Below, in pieces: positions 1 through 12,565 of a stretch of DNA of 64,000 nt. Position numbers and translations under genes: made by a program. Position 1 is the stretch's first letter, and each line of letters begins with the position of its first letter. The DNA is from Dryobates pubescens. Taxonomy: Eukaryota > Chordata > Aves > Piciformes > Picidae. The stretch lies in NCBI RefSeq assembly GCF_014839835.1, contig NC_071646.1:1488001-1552000 (forward strand), read 5' to 3'. Below the pieces are notes generated by a model, which had not been told where the DNA came from, made no database searches, and saw only the letters and a program-made list of their open reading frames with translations.

Positions 1-1650
1 CCACCCCTTGAGAGGAGGGGAATGGGAGGAGAGCAAGCACAGAGAAGAGCACAGTGCCTGGACCCCAGCTCCCTCCTTCCCACCCCAGATCCCCTCATCC
101 CACCCCAGATCCCTCCATCCCAGCTCTCTCCTTCCCACTCCCAGGAGGAGTGAGGTCGGCGCTGAACCCGTGCCAGGCACCCCCTTGGCCCTGGCAGCCT
201 GGAGAGAAGGGCAGAGCTCAGGGGGTGACTCTGGGGAGCTCTGGGAAGCAGCCAGGGGTGGGGGGAAGCCCTTAAGTAGAGCCCCACCGCAGGATTGCTG
301 CCTCATTAGAGAGCAATTAGAGACTAATTACGATGGGAACACCCAAAGCCTGATCAGGAAGTGGGGCTGCTGGGTGCCAGGGAGTGCACAAACCTCAGGA
401 GGCCTCTGGAGCAGGCAGGGCACGTCACAGGGAGGCACCTGCCCCCACAGAGGTCATCACCCCACATCCCCATGCTGCTGCCTCCCTGCCTCAGTTTCCC
501 CACTTGTGGCTGAGCATCCTGCTCCCAGCCCCTGCCCCTCCCCAGAGGCAGCCATACAGCCCCAGCCCTGCCCTTCACCACAGGACCCTCCAGCAGCCCC
601 AGCTCCACCAGCTCCTCCTCACCCAGGACCATTCCCATCACCCCACCAGCCCCAGCTCCTCCTCACCCAGGAGCATTCCCATCACCCCACCAGCCCCAGC
701 TCCTCCTCACCTAGGACCATTCCCATCACCCCACCAGCCCCAGCTCCTCCTCACCCAGGAGCATTCCCATCACCCCACCAGCCCCAGCTCCACCAGCCCT
801 GCCTTGGTGAGGACCATCCCCACCCCACCACTGCCATCCTGCCACTCTCAGGCTGGCAGCAGGATGCTGCCACCAAGTCCATGGGACTGGGATTTGGGGT
901 CTGTGCTGCTCCACTGCCATGGGAGCTGAAGCAGCCCCAGGAGCCCCCTCCCAGCAGGACCAGGGGCGTGGTGGCACCCAGGCTGGGGCCACTCTGCCAC
1001 CACAGGGACAGAGCAGCTCTGCTCTCAGCCACCCCAAAGGCCCCGGCCGGCTGCTAGCAGCAGGTGAACTTTAACCACCCCAGTCGCATTCCAGCTGGCT
1101 CCCCAGCACAGCCCTTATCTGTGGAGGGCCAGCAGGAGCCTGTCCACAGCCCGGAGAGGCCACCGGTGCCCAAGGACACCGGGAATGGGGACAGCTCACT
1201 GGGAGAGCGCAGGGCTGGTGCTGACAGGCAGGAACTGGACCCTCTCTGCCCCCTCACCGTGCACCCATCCTGGGCTCTCCTCACCACCACAGACCCTCGG
1301 GGGACGTTTTGCCGTCGGAGCCTCCTGGTGTGCCAAGGTCACACCAGCGCCAGATTGCAGCAGGGAGGAGATGTGGGGAGGATGGGGCCAGGATGAGAAG
1401 CAGAGGAGATGATGGGTGGTGAAGGGCCTGGCATCTGCGGGCACGGGGGGAGGGAGGGAAGGGAACTGAGCCCTTTCCTTCCCTCTGGGGACTCATCACT
1501 GGGATTGCAACTGAGTGGTGGAGCCCGGAGGCTGCAGAGCACGCACGTAGCTCCTGAAGCCTTCATCTGCCTGACAGGAGAGGGAGCAGCCAGAGCTGGA
1601 GCTCCAGGCAGCACCACCAAAGGTCACTGAGTTTGCACATTCACAAAACA
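1..1650. other. PLEKHA6 intron, left end
   Basis: No exon recognised. It contains a 44-bp array (590-790) and an AT-rich block at 300-345 with repeated homeodomain cores (ATTAG, CAATTAG, CTAATTA). The open frames here show no domain and follow the repeat. Confidence 0.6.
590..790 (+). repeat. 44-bp tandem array, about 4 copies
   Basis: Unit built on CAGCCCCAGCTCCTCCTCAC followed by CCAGGAGCATTCCCATCACC; copies alternate GGACCATT and GGAGCATT. Confidence 0.85.
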
Positions 1651-1657
1651 GCCTTTT

Positions 1658-3305
1658 AAAGGGGAAAAAATAACGTAAAAAATCAACAACGAGGAGGGGG
1701 AAAGGGGAAAAAAAAGAGGGGGGGGGGAGGAAAATTAAAGCAAAAAAAAGGAGGGAAAAATAAACAACAAAAAGGAAGGGGAAAGGTAAAAATAACAAAA
1801 AGGAAGGGGAAAGGTGAAAATAACAAAAAGGAGGGAAAAGAAAAATTAAAAAGGAGGGGAAAAGAAAAATAACAAAAAAGGAGGAAAAAGAAAAATAACA
1901 AAAAGGAGGGAAAAAGAAAAATTAAAAAGGAGGAGAAAAGAAAAAAATAAAAAGGAGGGGGAAAGAAAACTAACAGAAAAAGGAGGGAAAATGTAAATAA
2001 CCAAAAAAAGGAGGGGAAAAGAAAAATAAAAAAGGAGGGGAAAATAAAAATTAAAAAAGGAGGGAAAATAAAAATAACAAAAAAGAAGGGAAAAAGAAAA
2101 ACAACAACAAAAAAAAAGAGGGAAAAAGAAAAACGACCCAAAAAAAGAGGGAAAAAGAAAAACAACCAAAAAAAAAGGAGGGAAAATGTAAATAACAAAA
2201 AAGGAGGGGAAAAGTAAAATAACAAAAAAAGGAGGAAAAGAAAAACAACAAAGAAGGAGGGAAAAAAAAAAAAAACAAAAAAAGGGAGGGAAAAATAAAA
2301 ATAAAATAGGAGGGGAAAAAGAAAAAAATAATTAAAAAGGAGAGAAAAAATAACAAAAAAGGGAGGGAAAAGAAAAATAACAAAAAAGGGAAGGAAAAGA
2401 AAAATAACAAAAAAGGGAAGGAAAAGAAAAATAACCAAAAAGGGAGGGAAAAAGACAAATAACAAAAAGGAGGGGAAATGGGGAAAAAAGGAGAAAAAGA
2501 AGGAAAAAAATCAGCAGAAAGGAAGGACAGCAAAAAAAATTAAAAGGAGGGAAGGAAAAAAATAGCAATGAAAAGGGAGGAAAAAAAAAACCAACATAAA
2601 GAAGGGGAAAAGAATCTCACAATGAAAAGAGGGTTAAAAAATAATAACAATAATAATAAGCCAAGAAAAGGGGGGGGGGAACAGAATAAAAAGGAGAAAG
2701 AGGGGGAAAAAGTACCAAAAAGCAGGAAAATAAACCAACAAACAAAGGAACAAAACAAAGGAGTAAAAAGGAGGGGAAGGGGAAGGGGAGGGGGGAGGGG
2801 GAAGGAGGGAAATAATTCCCTAAAGATAACCCAAAACAGCAAAAAAGGAGGGAAAGGGGGGGGGGGGAAAGGAGGGGAAAATCCTCAAACATAATAAGAC
2901 ACAAGAAAAAGGAGGGAAAGGGGGAAAAATAGGAGGGGGAAGAAAAATCCTCAAACATAATCAAAAACAGCAAAAAGGAGGAAAAGAGGAAAAAAATAGG
3001 AGGGGAAAAAAAAAAATCCTTAAACATATAACCAAAAAGAGCAAAAAGGAGGAAAAGAGGAAAAAAATAGGAGGGGGGAAAAAATCCTTAACCATAACCA
3101 GAAACAGCCAAGAGGAGGAAAAGAGGGAAAAAAATAGGAGGGGAAAATCCTCAAACAGAATAAAACACAACAAAAAAGGAGGGAAAGAGGAGAAGAAAAA
3201 GGAGGGGGAAACCCCCCAAATATGACCCAAACCAACAGAAAGGAAGGACAGGGTGACAAAAAAAAGAGGGGAAATGGCCAAACCTAATGAAAAACAACCA
3301 AAAGG
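1658..3305 (+). repeat. Polypurine minisatellite, 1.65 kb
   Basis: Nearly pure A/G on the plus strand, made of degenerate units of about 20-26 bp on the theme AATAACAAAAAGGAGGGGAA. Later units become longer and carry CTCAAACATAATAA spacers. Long polypurine tracts of this sort can form triplex DNA. The associated open frames (Phe/Leu-rich on the minus strand) are artefacts. Confidence 0.93.
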
Positions 3306-3747
3306 AGGGAGAGGACTCCCTGCACTCACACAGCAGACCTGGCAAAGGCACTGCAGGAAGATCAGAAAGGTGGAGAGGAGGCAGCAAGCCCCAGCCCAGG
3401 GTCCTGCCACCCCCACATACCACCCCCCCCACCCCCAGCACCCCAAGTTTGGGAGGCTGGGAGCAGGCAATGAGCTCTGAAGTGATCAGGGCAGGGCTGA
3501 ACGCAGCAGGTCCTTATCTCCCTGATCTGCTCCCTGCTTTCTGGGCCCCGAGGCTGCAGCCCCATTTTCAAACTCTCTGGAAGAATAAAAGGCAGGGAAC
3601 TGAGCTTCAGAGCACCAGCAGCTGGCCAAGGCCTGGCCTGGCGTCTGGGGGCAAGAGGGGGCAGAGCTGAACCCTCGAGGTGCAGGTCCCAGCAGGCAGC
3701 CTGGCCCCAGGAGCAGCTGCTCAGGGGTGGGGGGCATGGCGCTAGGT

Positions 3748-4090
3748 GACAGAGCCACAGAATGGTCTGGCTTGGAAGGGACCTCCAAAGGTCACCCAGT
3801 CCAGCCCCCTCTGCAGCCAGCAGGAGCATCCTCAATCAGAGCAGGTTGCCCAGCGCTGGGGACTCCGTGAGGATGGGGCTGGAGAGGGAGAGTGGGAGCC
3901 TGGAGCAGGAGCTGAGCCACCCCCCAAGGGCGTTCCAAGCCCTGCCGAGGCCACATCCGGAGTGCTGAGTCCTGTTCTGGGCTCCCCGGCTCAAGAGGGA
4001 GAGAGTCCAGCTGAGGCTAGGAGGAGGATGAAGGCACAGATGTGTGGTGAGGAGAGGCTGAGAGCCCTGGGGGCCCTGGCAAGGGGATGG
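3748..4090 (-). mobile_element. CR1 LINE fragment
   Basis: Starts with the reversed CR1 3' end (ACAGAATGGTCTGGCTTGGA, then AGGGACCTCCAAAGGTCACC) and extends into the region encoding the end of ORF2. Confidence 0.85.
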
Positions 4091-6239
4091 AATCTAAAGC
4101 CGTTTCCACCCCCCGAGGATGCTGTGCCCGGCGCTGGCTCTGCCCTGGGCACACTCACCCAGCACAGCCCCCTGGGGGGCCAGCAGCCCAGGATGGGTGC
4201 CAAGCCCCGCACCCACTGGGTGAGCAGCAGCTCGGGTGCCCAGTGGGTGCTCCAGGAAGGGGTGGGCACGGGGCTGGCCCTGCCAGCTGGCGCAGAACCG
4301 GCCGGGCCGGGCCGGGAGCGCTGCCGGCGCTGCCAGACTGGTCCTGGCTGTTCTGCCGGGCACCAGCCCTGGGTGGGAGCCTGCCCCACAGCACATCATC
4401 CCCCGCAGCTCTGGGGCAGGAGTGCTGCTCCCACCCCAGCTGCACCCACAGAGGTGGCTCCCACGCAGCCCAGCCCCAGAGGAGCCTGGGGGTGCTGGTG
4501 CCAGTGCCCTCACCACGTGGCAGCCACACGCCTGCTGCCAACCCGGGGTGACCCTTAGCGAGCTGCCAGTGGCTGGTGCGAGGTGCCAGGCTTTGGTGGC
4601 ACCCAGCTGCTGCCAGCACTAGGTGAGGAAGCCTTGGAGGGCATCACCAGCTCCCTGTCCTGCAGGCCTCTTGCTGCTCAGCAAGGCACAATTGGCCCTG
4701 GCCGAGGTGGCGGTGGGAGGAGGATGAGTGCCAGAGCAGCGGGAGGATGCAGCAGGAGGCTCTCTGCTGGGTCACAGAGGGGGCACAAGCCCTAGGTCCC
4801 ACCCCCAGCCCCTCAGCCCTGTTTCCCATGGGCTGGAAGACACAATGAGGATGAGGAAAGGTGACAGTGACAGTGGAGGGGTCAGCCCAAGCCCTGCAGC
4901 ACTCAGGTCCTGCCTCCCTGCTCCGAGAACAAAGGGCTGCGCAGAAAGGCTCCGGTGGCCACTTGATGGCCAGCGAGGGGCTCAGGGGTGGGAACTCCTC
5001 TGCTTCAAATTACCAGAGGAGCACTGAGCAGCTGCCTGGAGCCCTGGCGTGGTGGGGACATGAGGTGGTGGAAGAAATGCCCCAGCTGGCCTGGTCTGGC
5101 AGGCTGCAGCCGCGGGGCAGGCAGGGGGGCAGGCAGGGAGAAGGAGCCAGAGGGCCATGGCACAGGGGACACAAGGCAGGGGATCACCAACGTGACACGG
5201 AGGGGGAGGGGGCGTTGGAGCAGGGAGTTTGCCGACATGATGCCAGGCGTGCACAAAAGCTGTCTCATTATCCCCTAATTAGTGCCTTGCCAGCTCCTGC
5301 AATTAACACTCATGCAAGTGGCTGTTGTTGAGGTAAACAGAGGGTTAGAAGCACCCTAGAGAGCGGGGAGGGCCTGGCAGGGTGCAGACCACCCATGGGC
5401 ATGCACCCAGGAGCAGGTGGCCCCGGGGCAGGTCTGGTGATAAGGACCTTGCAAGGCCGGTGGCACTGCCCCAGAGCGTGCCAGGAGAGCAGGGCATCAC
5501 CCAGCACTGTGCAGCAGGGAGCACTCATGCTCCGCGGGGGAAAGGAGGAGAAACCTTCTCCCAGGAGTCAGGAGCAGACAGGATTGGACTCCAGGCTGTG
5601 AGTCCTTCCCTGGAGGTGGCCAAGCCACCCTCCCTCCCGCACAGCACACCCCGGCAGGAGCCTTCCCCTTTGGAAACATCAAAGGGAAGCAATCACCCGG
5701 GTCTGAAATGGCCTTTCTGCAGCTGACCCAGAAACAGGGATCAAGAGCTGTCTCATCCCTTAATTGAGAAGTTGGTGACTTTGAATCTTTATTAAAGAGC
5801 TTTGGGGCATGCACAGATTAAGGGCACAACTGACCACTGCCACCACCCAGCCTGGTTCCCTGCATGCCATGGCCAGAGCAAGCTCACCCCGTGGCTGCCG
5901 CTGCCCCAGGAGCCCTCACTGGGCTCTCCCCAGGCTCTTTGCACTGCTGCTGCTGAGTGAAAACTGGAACCAAACCAGAAACCAAGAGGGCACCAAGCTG
6001 GCCTGCCCAGAAACAACTCACTCCTAGGGTTTTAGCCAGCTGCCCACAGAGGCTGTGGCCTCTCCTTCTCTGGACCCACCTGGATGTGTTCCTGTGTGAC
6101 CTGCCCTGGGTGATCCTGCTCTAGGGATCCCTTCCTACCCCTACACCATTCCATAATTCAATGGTTTCCTTCAGCTTTGGATGCTGGGAGGAGCAGGCAG
6201 GGTTCTGAGGGGGCTCAGAGTACTCTGCCCCCTTCCCTC
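4091..6239. other. Intron sequence with AT-rich TAATTA block
   Basis: No exon recognised. A notable AT-rich patch at 5263-5330 carries CATTA, CTAATTAG and CAATTAA in a GC-rich background, and a second AT-rich patch lies at 5755-5805. The remainder is non-repetitive GC-rich sequence. Confidence 0.55.
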
Positions 6240-6319
6240 CTTCTCCCTACAGCTCATCTTCCCTTTCCCACCTGCCCATCATCCCCAGCTGGGAGATGCT
6301 CTCCAGCAGTGCCACAAAT

Positions 6320-6500
6320 GAGGATAAAGGAAGAGTGGTGAGGCCCTGGCACAGGCTGCCCAGGGAGGTGGTGGAGTTACCACCCCTGGAGGTGTTCCAA
6401 AGCCAGAGGAGCTGTGGCACTTGGGGCCGTGGTTCAGTGGCTGTGGAGGGGTTGGGTTGATAGCTGGAGGGGATGATCCCAGAGGGCTTTTTCCAGCCTC
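6320..6500 (+). mobile_element. CR1 LINE fragment
   Basis: Forward CR1 3' region: GAGGCCCTGGCACAGGCTGC, CAGGGAGGTGGTGGAGT, then GGTTGGGTTGATAGCTGGAG. Confidence 0.8.
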
Positions 6501-8000
6501 TGTCTAAGTGGAGGTGGTTTAGGCAAGGGGGGCTGGCAGGGCACAGGGCACCCCCTGCTCCCCACGCTGTGGTGGGTGGGAAGGAGCTGTGTGGGAAGCA
6601 GGAGCTTCCCCAGGAGGGTGCAGAGCTGCCAGATGCCTGCCAGAAAGGAGGCTGAGGAGACAGCAGATTCCTCCCTGCACTGCTCCTGCCTGCTGCGGGC
6701 TGCCGTGTTTCAGCTAAAGGAAAACAGAAGGGGAGATGCTGCTGCAGCTGCCTGCCAGAGCCAGGAGCCAGCCAAGGCTCCCAGCTCTCCCCTCCAGCCA
6801 GCAAAGCCAGGCAGGAGAACCCCCCAGCCCTGCTACACCCCAAGGAGCAGAAAAACAACCCCCAAGCCCTGCCCATCTGCTGTGGGGTCAGGCAGCCTCA
6901 GCAGCCCTGAAAGGATTAAGTCCCACGCTGCCCATCCAGCCTGCTGCTGGTGCCCGATGCCAGGCCTGGCTGCAGGGCACACACACACGCTCCTGACACA
7001 CCTCCCGTGGCATGGAGAGCCATGGCTGGCATGCAGGATGGTGTTTGGTGCATCTCCACCATGGTGGGGGGTGGGAAGCTTCATCCTGGTGCAGCTGCTT
7101 CATCCCAGCAGCACCAGGCGTGGAGCTCACCCTCCTGCCTGCTCCTCTCCCTCCTGCCTGCTCCTCTCCCTCATCCCTGCCAGCCCAGTGGCTGCTCCTG
7201 CTGGTTTCTATGGGAACTCAGCAGGAAAACGGTTTCCAGCAAGGCCAGTGCTGGCCCAGCAACCCAGACCCAGGCAGGAGCCTGGGGCTTGCCTGGAGGA
7301 CCTCCTCACGCCTGGCCTTGCCCCCTGTCTCCTCACTGTGAGGGGGCAGCCAGGGACGCAGGGCGATGGAGCGCTCAGGGCCAGCACGGTGCTGGTGGCC
7401 CACGGCTTGCTGGGCTCCCCAGTGTGGGCTGGGGGTGCAAGGGCTGCTCCCCACAGCCAGACTGTGGCTGGGGCAGCCCCAGAGCAGGCAGAGGGGCCAA
7501 GCTCTGTGCCCACCATGTGATTTTCAGCAGAGGCTCAAGAATTTTAATGCCTTGGCCACCCCCTCTCAGGGACCTAATCCTGGCTCTGGTCCCCGAGAGG
7601 GTGGCTGGGGGTGGGTAATGGGGATGGGTGACCCCCAGTTATGGCTTCTGTGAGAGGGAGGAGGACAAGGGGACATGCAGGCAAGCAGGGACAAGGAGCA
7701 GTGAAGACTGGAGCAGGACAGGAGCTGTCCTTATCCGTGAGGAAAGGCCAGCAGGGGCCAGGGGCAGGACCCAGAGCTGCCACCCGCACAGAGCCCGCTG
7801 AGCGCTCCACAGGCTGAGCCGTACTGGGAGCAATGCTGTGGCCAGCAGCACCCCCAGCCCTTGCTGCAGCCCCGGGGGATGGATGTGGAGCGGGCTGCAG
7901 CCGCTCTTGACGTGAAGTGGGAGAAGCCAGGGGGTGCTGCCGACTGCCAGCTGCGGAGCAGCGCCGCACGCCTGCCTGCCTGCCAGGATCTGCCTCTGCC
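6501..8000. other. Intron sequence, no gene recognised
   Basis: GC-rich, with a short CTCCTGCCTGCTCCTCTCCC duplication near 7130-7170. The overlapping open frames in several phases have no recognisable domain. Confidence 0.5.
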
Positions 8001-9900
8001 CCAGCGAATGCCACCCCCACGGCCTGCTGTGCCCCGGCCCCGGCAGACCTGCCCGCGCCCCTCGGCCCCCCGGGATGACCACACGTCCCCTCCCCGCCGC
8101 AGCTTCCCTCTCCCCTCCCAGCGCAGAGGGATTACACGGCGGCTCCAGCAGCCATCTGGAAGCGGGGAGCCAACCCCCCCTGCTCCCAGGGGACCGCGGC
8201 ACAGGATGGCAGCGCCAGGAGGGGCAGATCCAACCGAGGCACACAACACTCTGCCCTCCCACACCACTGCACGGCCCTCGGAGGACTGCAAAGCCCCTCC
8301 AAAGAGGCGCTGGAAGGCTTGGACCTCCCCCTGCAGAGGGGCACAGCGGCCGGAGCCGGGTGTCCGCGCAGCGAGACCTGCAGCAGGATGGCCAAGGGTG
8401 ACCGAGGATGGCCCAGAGTGACCAGTCCGGCCAGGAGGATGGCCCAGGGTGACCGGTCCGGCCAGCCCTTTCCTGCGCTGGGGTTTGACAGCCCCGTGGT
8501 GTATTTTCCATGCCCCATCATGTGATGGCTCAGAGCCTGCTCCCTCGGAGCTCTCCGCGGCGCAACAAAGCTGCGATTGACTGCTCGGGGTAGCGGCTGC
8601 GGCTGGCGCCTCGGCTCCAGCCCCGCCAGACACCTCCGTGCAGGGGGGGCCAAGCAAGAAGAGCATCTCGCAGTGACAAGCATCCCCGAGGCGGTTCTCC
8701 CTCGCTCTCCACCAAGGAGGAGGAAGAGGAGGAGGAGGAGGCAGGCTCTCTGCTAAGCAGCAAGCAGAGAGGATGGGAGCCACGGAGCCCAGGGAAGCTC
8801 TTGGGTCCCTAGGAAGCGCCAGACGACATCTCGGCTCCATCCATCCATCCCTCCCTCCCTCCATCCATCATCACAGACCATCCTGGCTGAGACCTCAGCA
8901 AAGCTACCAGCCCTGGGGATCAGCCCCAGCGTGCAAGGTTGGGGGTGCTTCGCCCATCCTGGGGGGGTTACAGCCACGGGGGTTTGGGGGTGCTGAGCCA
9001 GGGGCTCCAAAAGCCGGGTCTCTCTCAAAGCCTCCTCTGCGGGGTCCCCAGCCTGCTCCCGCGGGGGTCTGGGGACACAAACCAGCGCACTGCACATAAA
9101 CACACCATGGAGACAGCTCGGGGGGGTGGGGGGGAGGCACTTCTCACCGAAAGCACAGCAGGAGGGGCGCGGGGGTTCAAGAAGAGCCTGGCCCCCAGCT
9201 CCCCAGGGCAGCCGGGGGGTGCTGTCCCCCGCAGCGCATCCCGGGTTTGGCCATGGGGCACCCCACAGGAGGCTGGGACCCGCATCTCGGCTGGACCACA
9301 GGTGCCTCGCACCCCTCCCCTACAGATCACCTCCTGCACCGCTCACAGCACCCCCTCCCCACAGCATGTCCCCGATGGGGGGGCTGCTCCGCTGCTCCCC
9401 GCACCCCCCCCGCCGCAGCGCCTGAGAGGAAGAGAAGGAGGAGGAGGAAGAAGAGGAGGAGGAGGAAGAGGAGGAGGAAAGGAGCCGCACCGGGGGCACT
9501 CACCGTGTGGGGTGGGCAGCGGTCGGGACCCCCCCCGCCTCCTACGGGCGCAGCATCCTCCCGGGCAGCCCCAGCCGGAGCCGGAGCGCAGCCGGAGCTG
9601 GGCATGCTCGGGGGCCGCCGAGCAGCACGTGATGCCGGGCTGGCACCGAGCACGGCGGGGGGGGGGGACGGCAACGACTGCCGCCCCCGCTCCGCCACCC
9701 TGTCCCCCCTGCATCACCCGCAGGGGACCGCACCGCCCCCCTTCCGCATCGCCTGGGGGGAGCCGCGGCCGCGCCGCCCCCCACTCACCCACCGCAGCGC
9801 AGCGAGGTGGAAGGGGTCGGGAATGGGACCGACGGGACTGGACCACACTGCCCCCCTCCCCCTTTCCTCCCACCTTGCGAGACTCTCTCCTCCAGCCCGG
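8000..9900 (-). promoter_or_regulatory. CpG island in PLEKHA6 intron, candidate internal promoter
   Basis: GC- and CpG-rich block with two excellent leftward donors: CACACG|GTGAGTGCC (exon side from 9504) and CGGTGG|GTGAGTGG (exon side from 9789). This would suit a first exon for the shorter PLEKHA6 form that lacks WW domains. A short open frame (MPSSGCAPAPAGAARED...) precedes the first donor, but I do not recognise it. The block also holds a GGA/GAA microsatellite (9425-9480). Confidence 0.35.
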
Positions 9901-11390
9901 GGGGGGGGGGGTGGGGGCACTCGGAGCTCTGCTCCCTTCTCCTACATCCCAGCACCAGGCAGAGACCAGGAGTGTGCTGCCCCCCACCTCTGACAGTCCA
10001 GCATCGGGGGTCCAGCCTGGCCCTCACTCCCCCTGGCATCCCAGCATCAGTGGAACGACCACCATTAACCCCCCCGGGGTGTGCCCAGCCAGGCTCAGGC
10101 AGCATCCCTCCACCCCAGGATGCAGAGAGGATGCAGCAGCAGCAGCCCAGCAGCTCAACAGCCACAGGTTCCTCTCTGGAACACAGAGGCCACCACTAGG
10201 TCCCCTGGGCCATGCCAAGGACCAGGGGTGGCTCAGGCAGGGCTGGCAGGACCCTTCCCCAGCCCTGGCCTGGTGGCTGGATGGTTCCCAGTCTGCAGAG
10301 CTGGGTGCTGCCAGAGGTGCTGGGGAGCTGCAGACTCTGTGCCTCCAGCAATGGCACCGTGCCCTGATCTATGGCACTGCCTTACCCCTGCCTGGCAGCA
10401 CCAGGGATGGGGCCCCACCTGCACCCGACCAGGGTGGCTCAGACCCTGCAGCACCCAAGGACCCTTCAGCCTCTGCAGCTGAGCTGGCATGGGGGAGATG
10501 TGAGCTCTCCAGGAAGGAAAAACCAGCAGCTGCCCTTGATCCTCTAATCCCCCCCTCAGCCACAGGCCATTAGGGGAGGGGGATGGCTTTCACTGGATGC
10601 TCTGCAGCTCCCTTTCCTTTCCCCCCACCCCAGCAATGAGTGAGATCCTCCCTCCCTGCCAGCCTGCAGCAGAGAGACTCCCACCCCCCCGAAGTCCAAG
10701 CTGTCCCCTCCCCAAGGTCACTATGCCCAAGCCATTCCCTTGCCCCACAGGCAGAGGGCACCTGCTGGGGTGACTTTACCCTCTCCCTGCCCTGCTGCCA
10801 CCCAGGAGTGCCCCAAAAGCTGACAACCAGGCCGGGAAGCCCACGAGCAACTGAGGAGCTGCAGAGGCCAGGGGGCAGTGAGAGCAGCACCAAGCACCAG
10901 CCGTGGGTGCCCCAGGCAGGTTGGGAGCCAGCTGGCCCCTACCCCCTTGCCTTGCCCAGACAAGAGGGCCACGGTGCTGCCACATCACCTGCTGAGGGCA
11001 CAGGCCCAGCAGGAGCCCCTGAACCAGCAGTGCTTCCCCACGGCAGCAGCCAGCAGGGGCAGGGGGCTGCGCGCTGCCCTCCCGGGCTGGCAGAGGCAGG
11101 AGGGTTGCCCAGCGCGGCAGGATCCAGCTGTTCTGCAGCTGTGCCCGGCGCACACTCACACGTGTGCGGCAACGTGCAGGGCATGCACCGCTGCGCCAGC
11201 CTCGGTGCCACCTTGTGGGTGCTGTGGCAAAGGCAGGAGGCAGCGCAGCCGTCCCCAGCCGGGGGCGGGGGGTCTGCGGCTCCCCCAGGGCAGTTCCCTG
11301 CTCGGCTGCGCCGTCCCCGGCCGCTGCGGAGCGCAGGGACCGGCGCTGACACCGGGGCCGGGTCTCAGGAGGACCGCGCCCGGCGTGGAG
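9900..11390. other. Intron sequence, no gene recognised
   Basis: Proline/alanine-rich open frames only, as expected from GC-rich DNA; no conserved exon seen. Confidence 0.5.
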
Positions 11391-11392
11391 CA

Positions 11393-11570
11393 ATCAGCAT
11401 CACAGATGGGTTTGTGGAGGCCCCCTCCCTGCAGACATTCCGGGTCGGACTCGGTGGGGCTCTGAGCAACCTGCTCCTGCTGAAGATGGCTCTGCTCACT
11501 GCAGGGGGCTGGGCAAGGGCAGCTTCGAAGGTCCCTTCCAGTCCTGTGCATTCTATGGCTCCGTGGGTTG
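11393..11570 (+). mobile_element. CR1 LINE 3' end
   Basis: Forward fragment ending GAAGGTCCCTTCCAGTCCTG, TGCATTCTATGGCTC. Confidence 0.85.
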
Positions 11571-11915
11571 GGTGGGAAGGGACCTGCAGAGCTCATCCAG
11601 TCCCCCACACACACCCTGCAGCCAGCAGGGACATCCCCAGCCAGAGCAGGTTGCTCACAGCCCCAAACAACCTGACCTGGAGTGCTGCCAGGGCTGGGAC
11701 ATCTCCTTCCTCTTTGGGCAACCTGGGCCAGGGCCTCACCAGCCTCAGCACAAAAAGTTCCTCCCTTCTCTCCACTCTGAATCTCCCTCTTCCAGTCCCA
11801 ACCATCCCCCCCTGGCCTGTCAGGAGGACAAGCCCTGCCCTGCAGGAGTGTGGCAGAAGTGCTGCAGGCAGCAGCCTGAACCCAACCAGGAGGTTCTCCA
11901 CCGAAGCCCTCACCC
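11571..11915 (-). mobile_element. CR1 LINE fragment, tail to tail with its neighbour
   Basis: Reversed 3' end GGGTTGGGTGGGAAGGGACC, followed by further reversed CR1 sequence. It abuts the forward copy so that both 3' tails touch. Confidence 0.85.
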
Positions 11916-12189
11916 AGCAGCCCCACTCCTGGCAGCCTCAGTGGCTGCAGGACTCAAAGCCAGGGCTGGCTGAAGGACACCTTGGCCCTGCTGGGCAGAC
12001 AGAGAGGATCACAGCAGTGCTCTGCACAGCCCACCTCGGGATCTTGGCTCTGGCAGGTTTATGGCTGTCTGAGCACACAGAGGAACCTCTGTCTGCAGGG
12101 CTGGGCTCAAAGATCTCCTCTGAAACTCCCTCACCCAGCAGGACCTGGAGCCCCAGCACGAGGTGAGGCAGCAGCCTGCAGCTCAGCTT

Positions 12190-12565
12190 GTCTAGACAGC
12201 AGCATCAGAGGAGAGAAGGCTCCAGGGAGAGCTTAGAGCAGCCTGCCAGTACCTGAAGGGGCTGCAGGAGAGCTGGAGGAGGGCTTTGGAAGGGCTTGGA
12301 GAGACAAGGACAAGGGACAATGATTTGCAACTGGAGCAGGGGAAATTCAGAGTGGACATGAGGAGGAAGTTTTTCACTGTGAGGCTGCTGAGGCACTGGA
12401 AGGGGTTGCCCAGGAGAGCTGTGGAAGCCTCATCCCTGGAGGGGTCCAAGGCCAGGATGAGGCCTTGAGCAGCCTGTGCTGGTGGGAGGTGTCCCTGCCT
12501 GTGGCAGGGGGTTGGAACTCGCTGAGCTTTCAGGTCCCTTCCAACTCAAACCATTCTGTGATCAC
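12190..12565 (+). mobile_element. CR1 LINE fragment
   Basis: Forward, from AGAGGAGAGAAGGCTCCAGG through the GAGGAAGTTTTTCACTGTGA segment to AGGTCCCTTCCAACTCAAAC, CATTCTGTGAT. Confidence 0.9.

Noticed and set aside
8-1057. 349-codon frame at the left edge
   Set aside because: Pro/Ser-rich, crosses a 44-bp array, no domain, and overlapped by equally open frames in other phases.
1683-2568. Phe/Leu-rich frames resembling multi-pass membrane proteins
   Set aside because: Complement of the polypurine repeat; the hydrophobicity is a composition artefact.
8939-10573. 544-codon frame across the CpG island
   Set aside because: GC-rich by-product on the strand opposite to the gene; no conserved segment.
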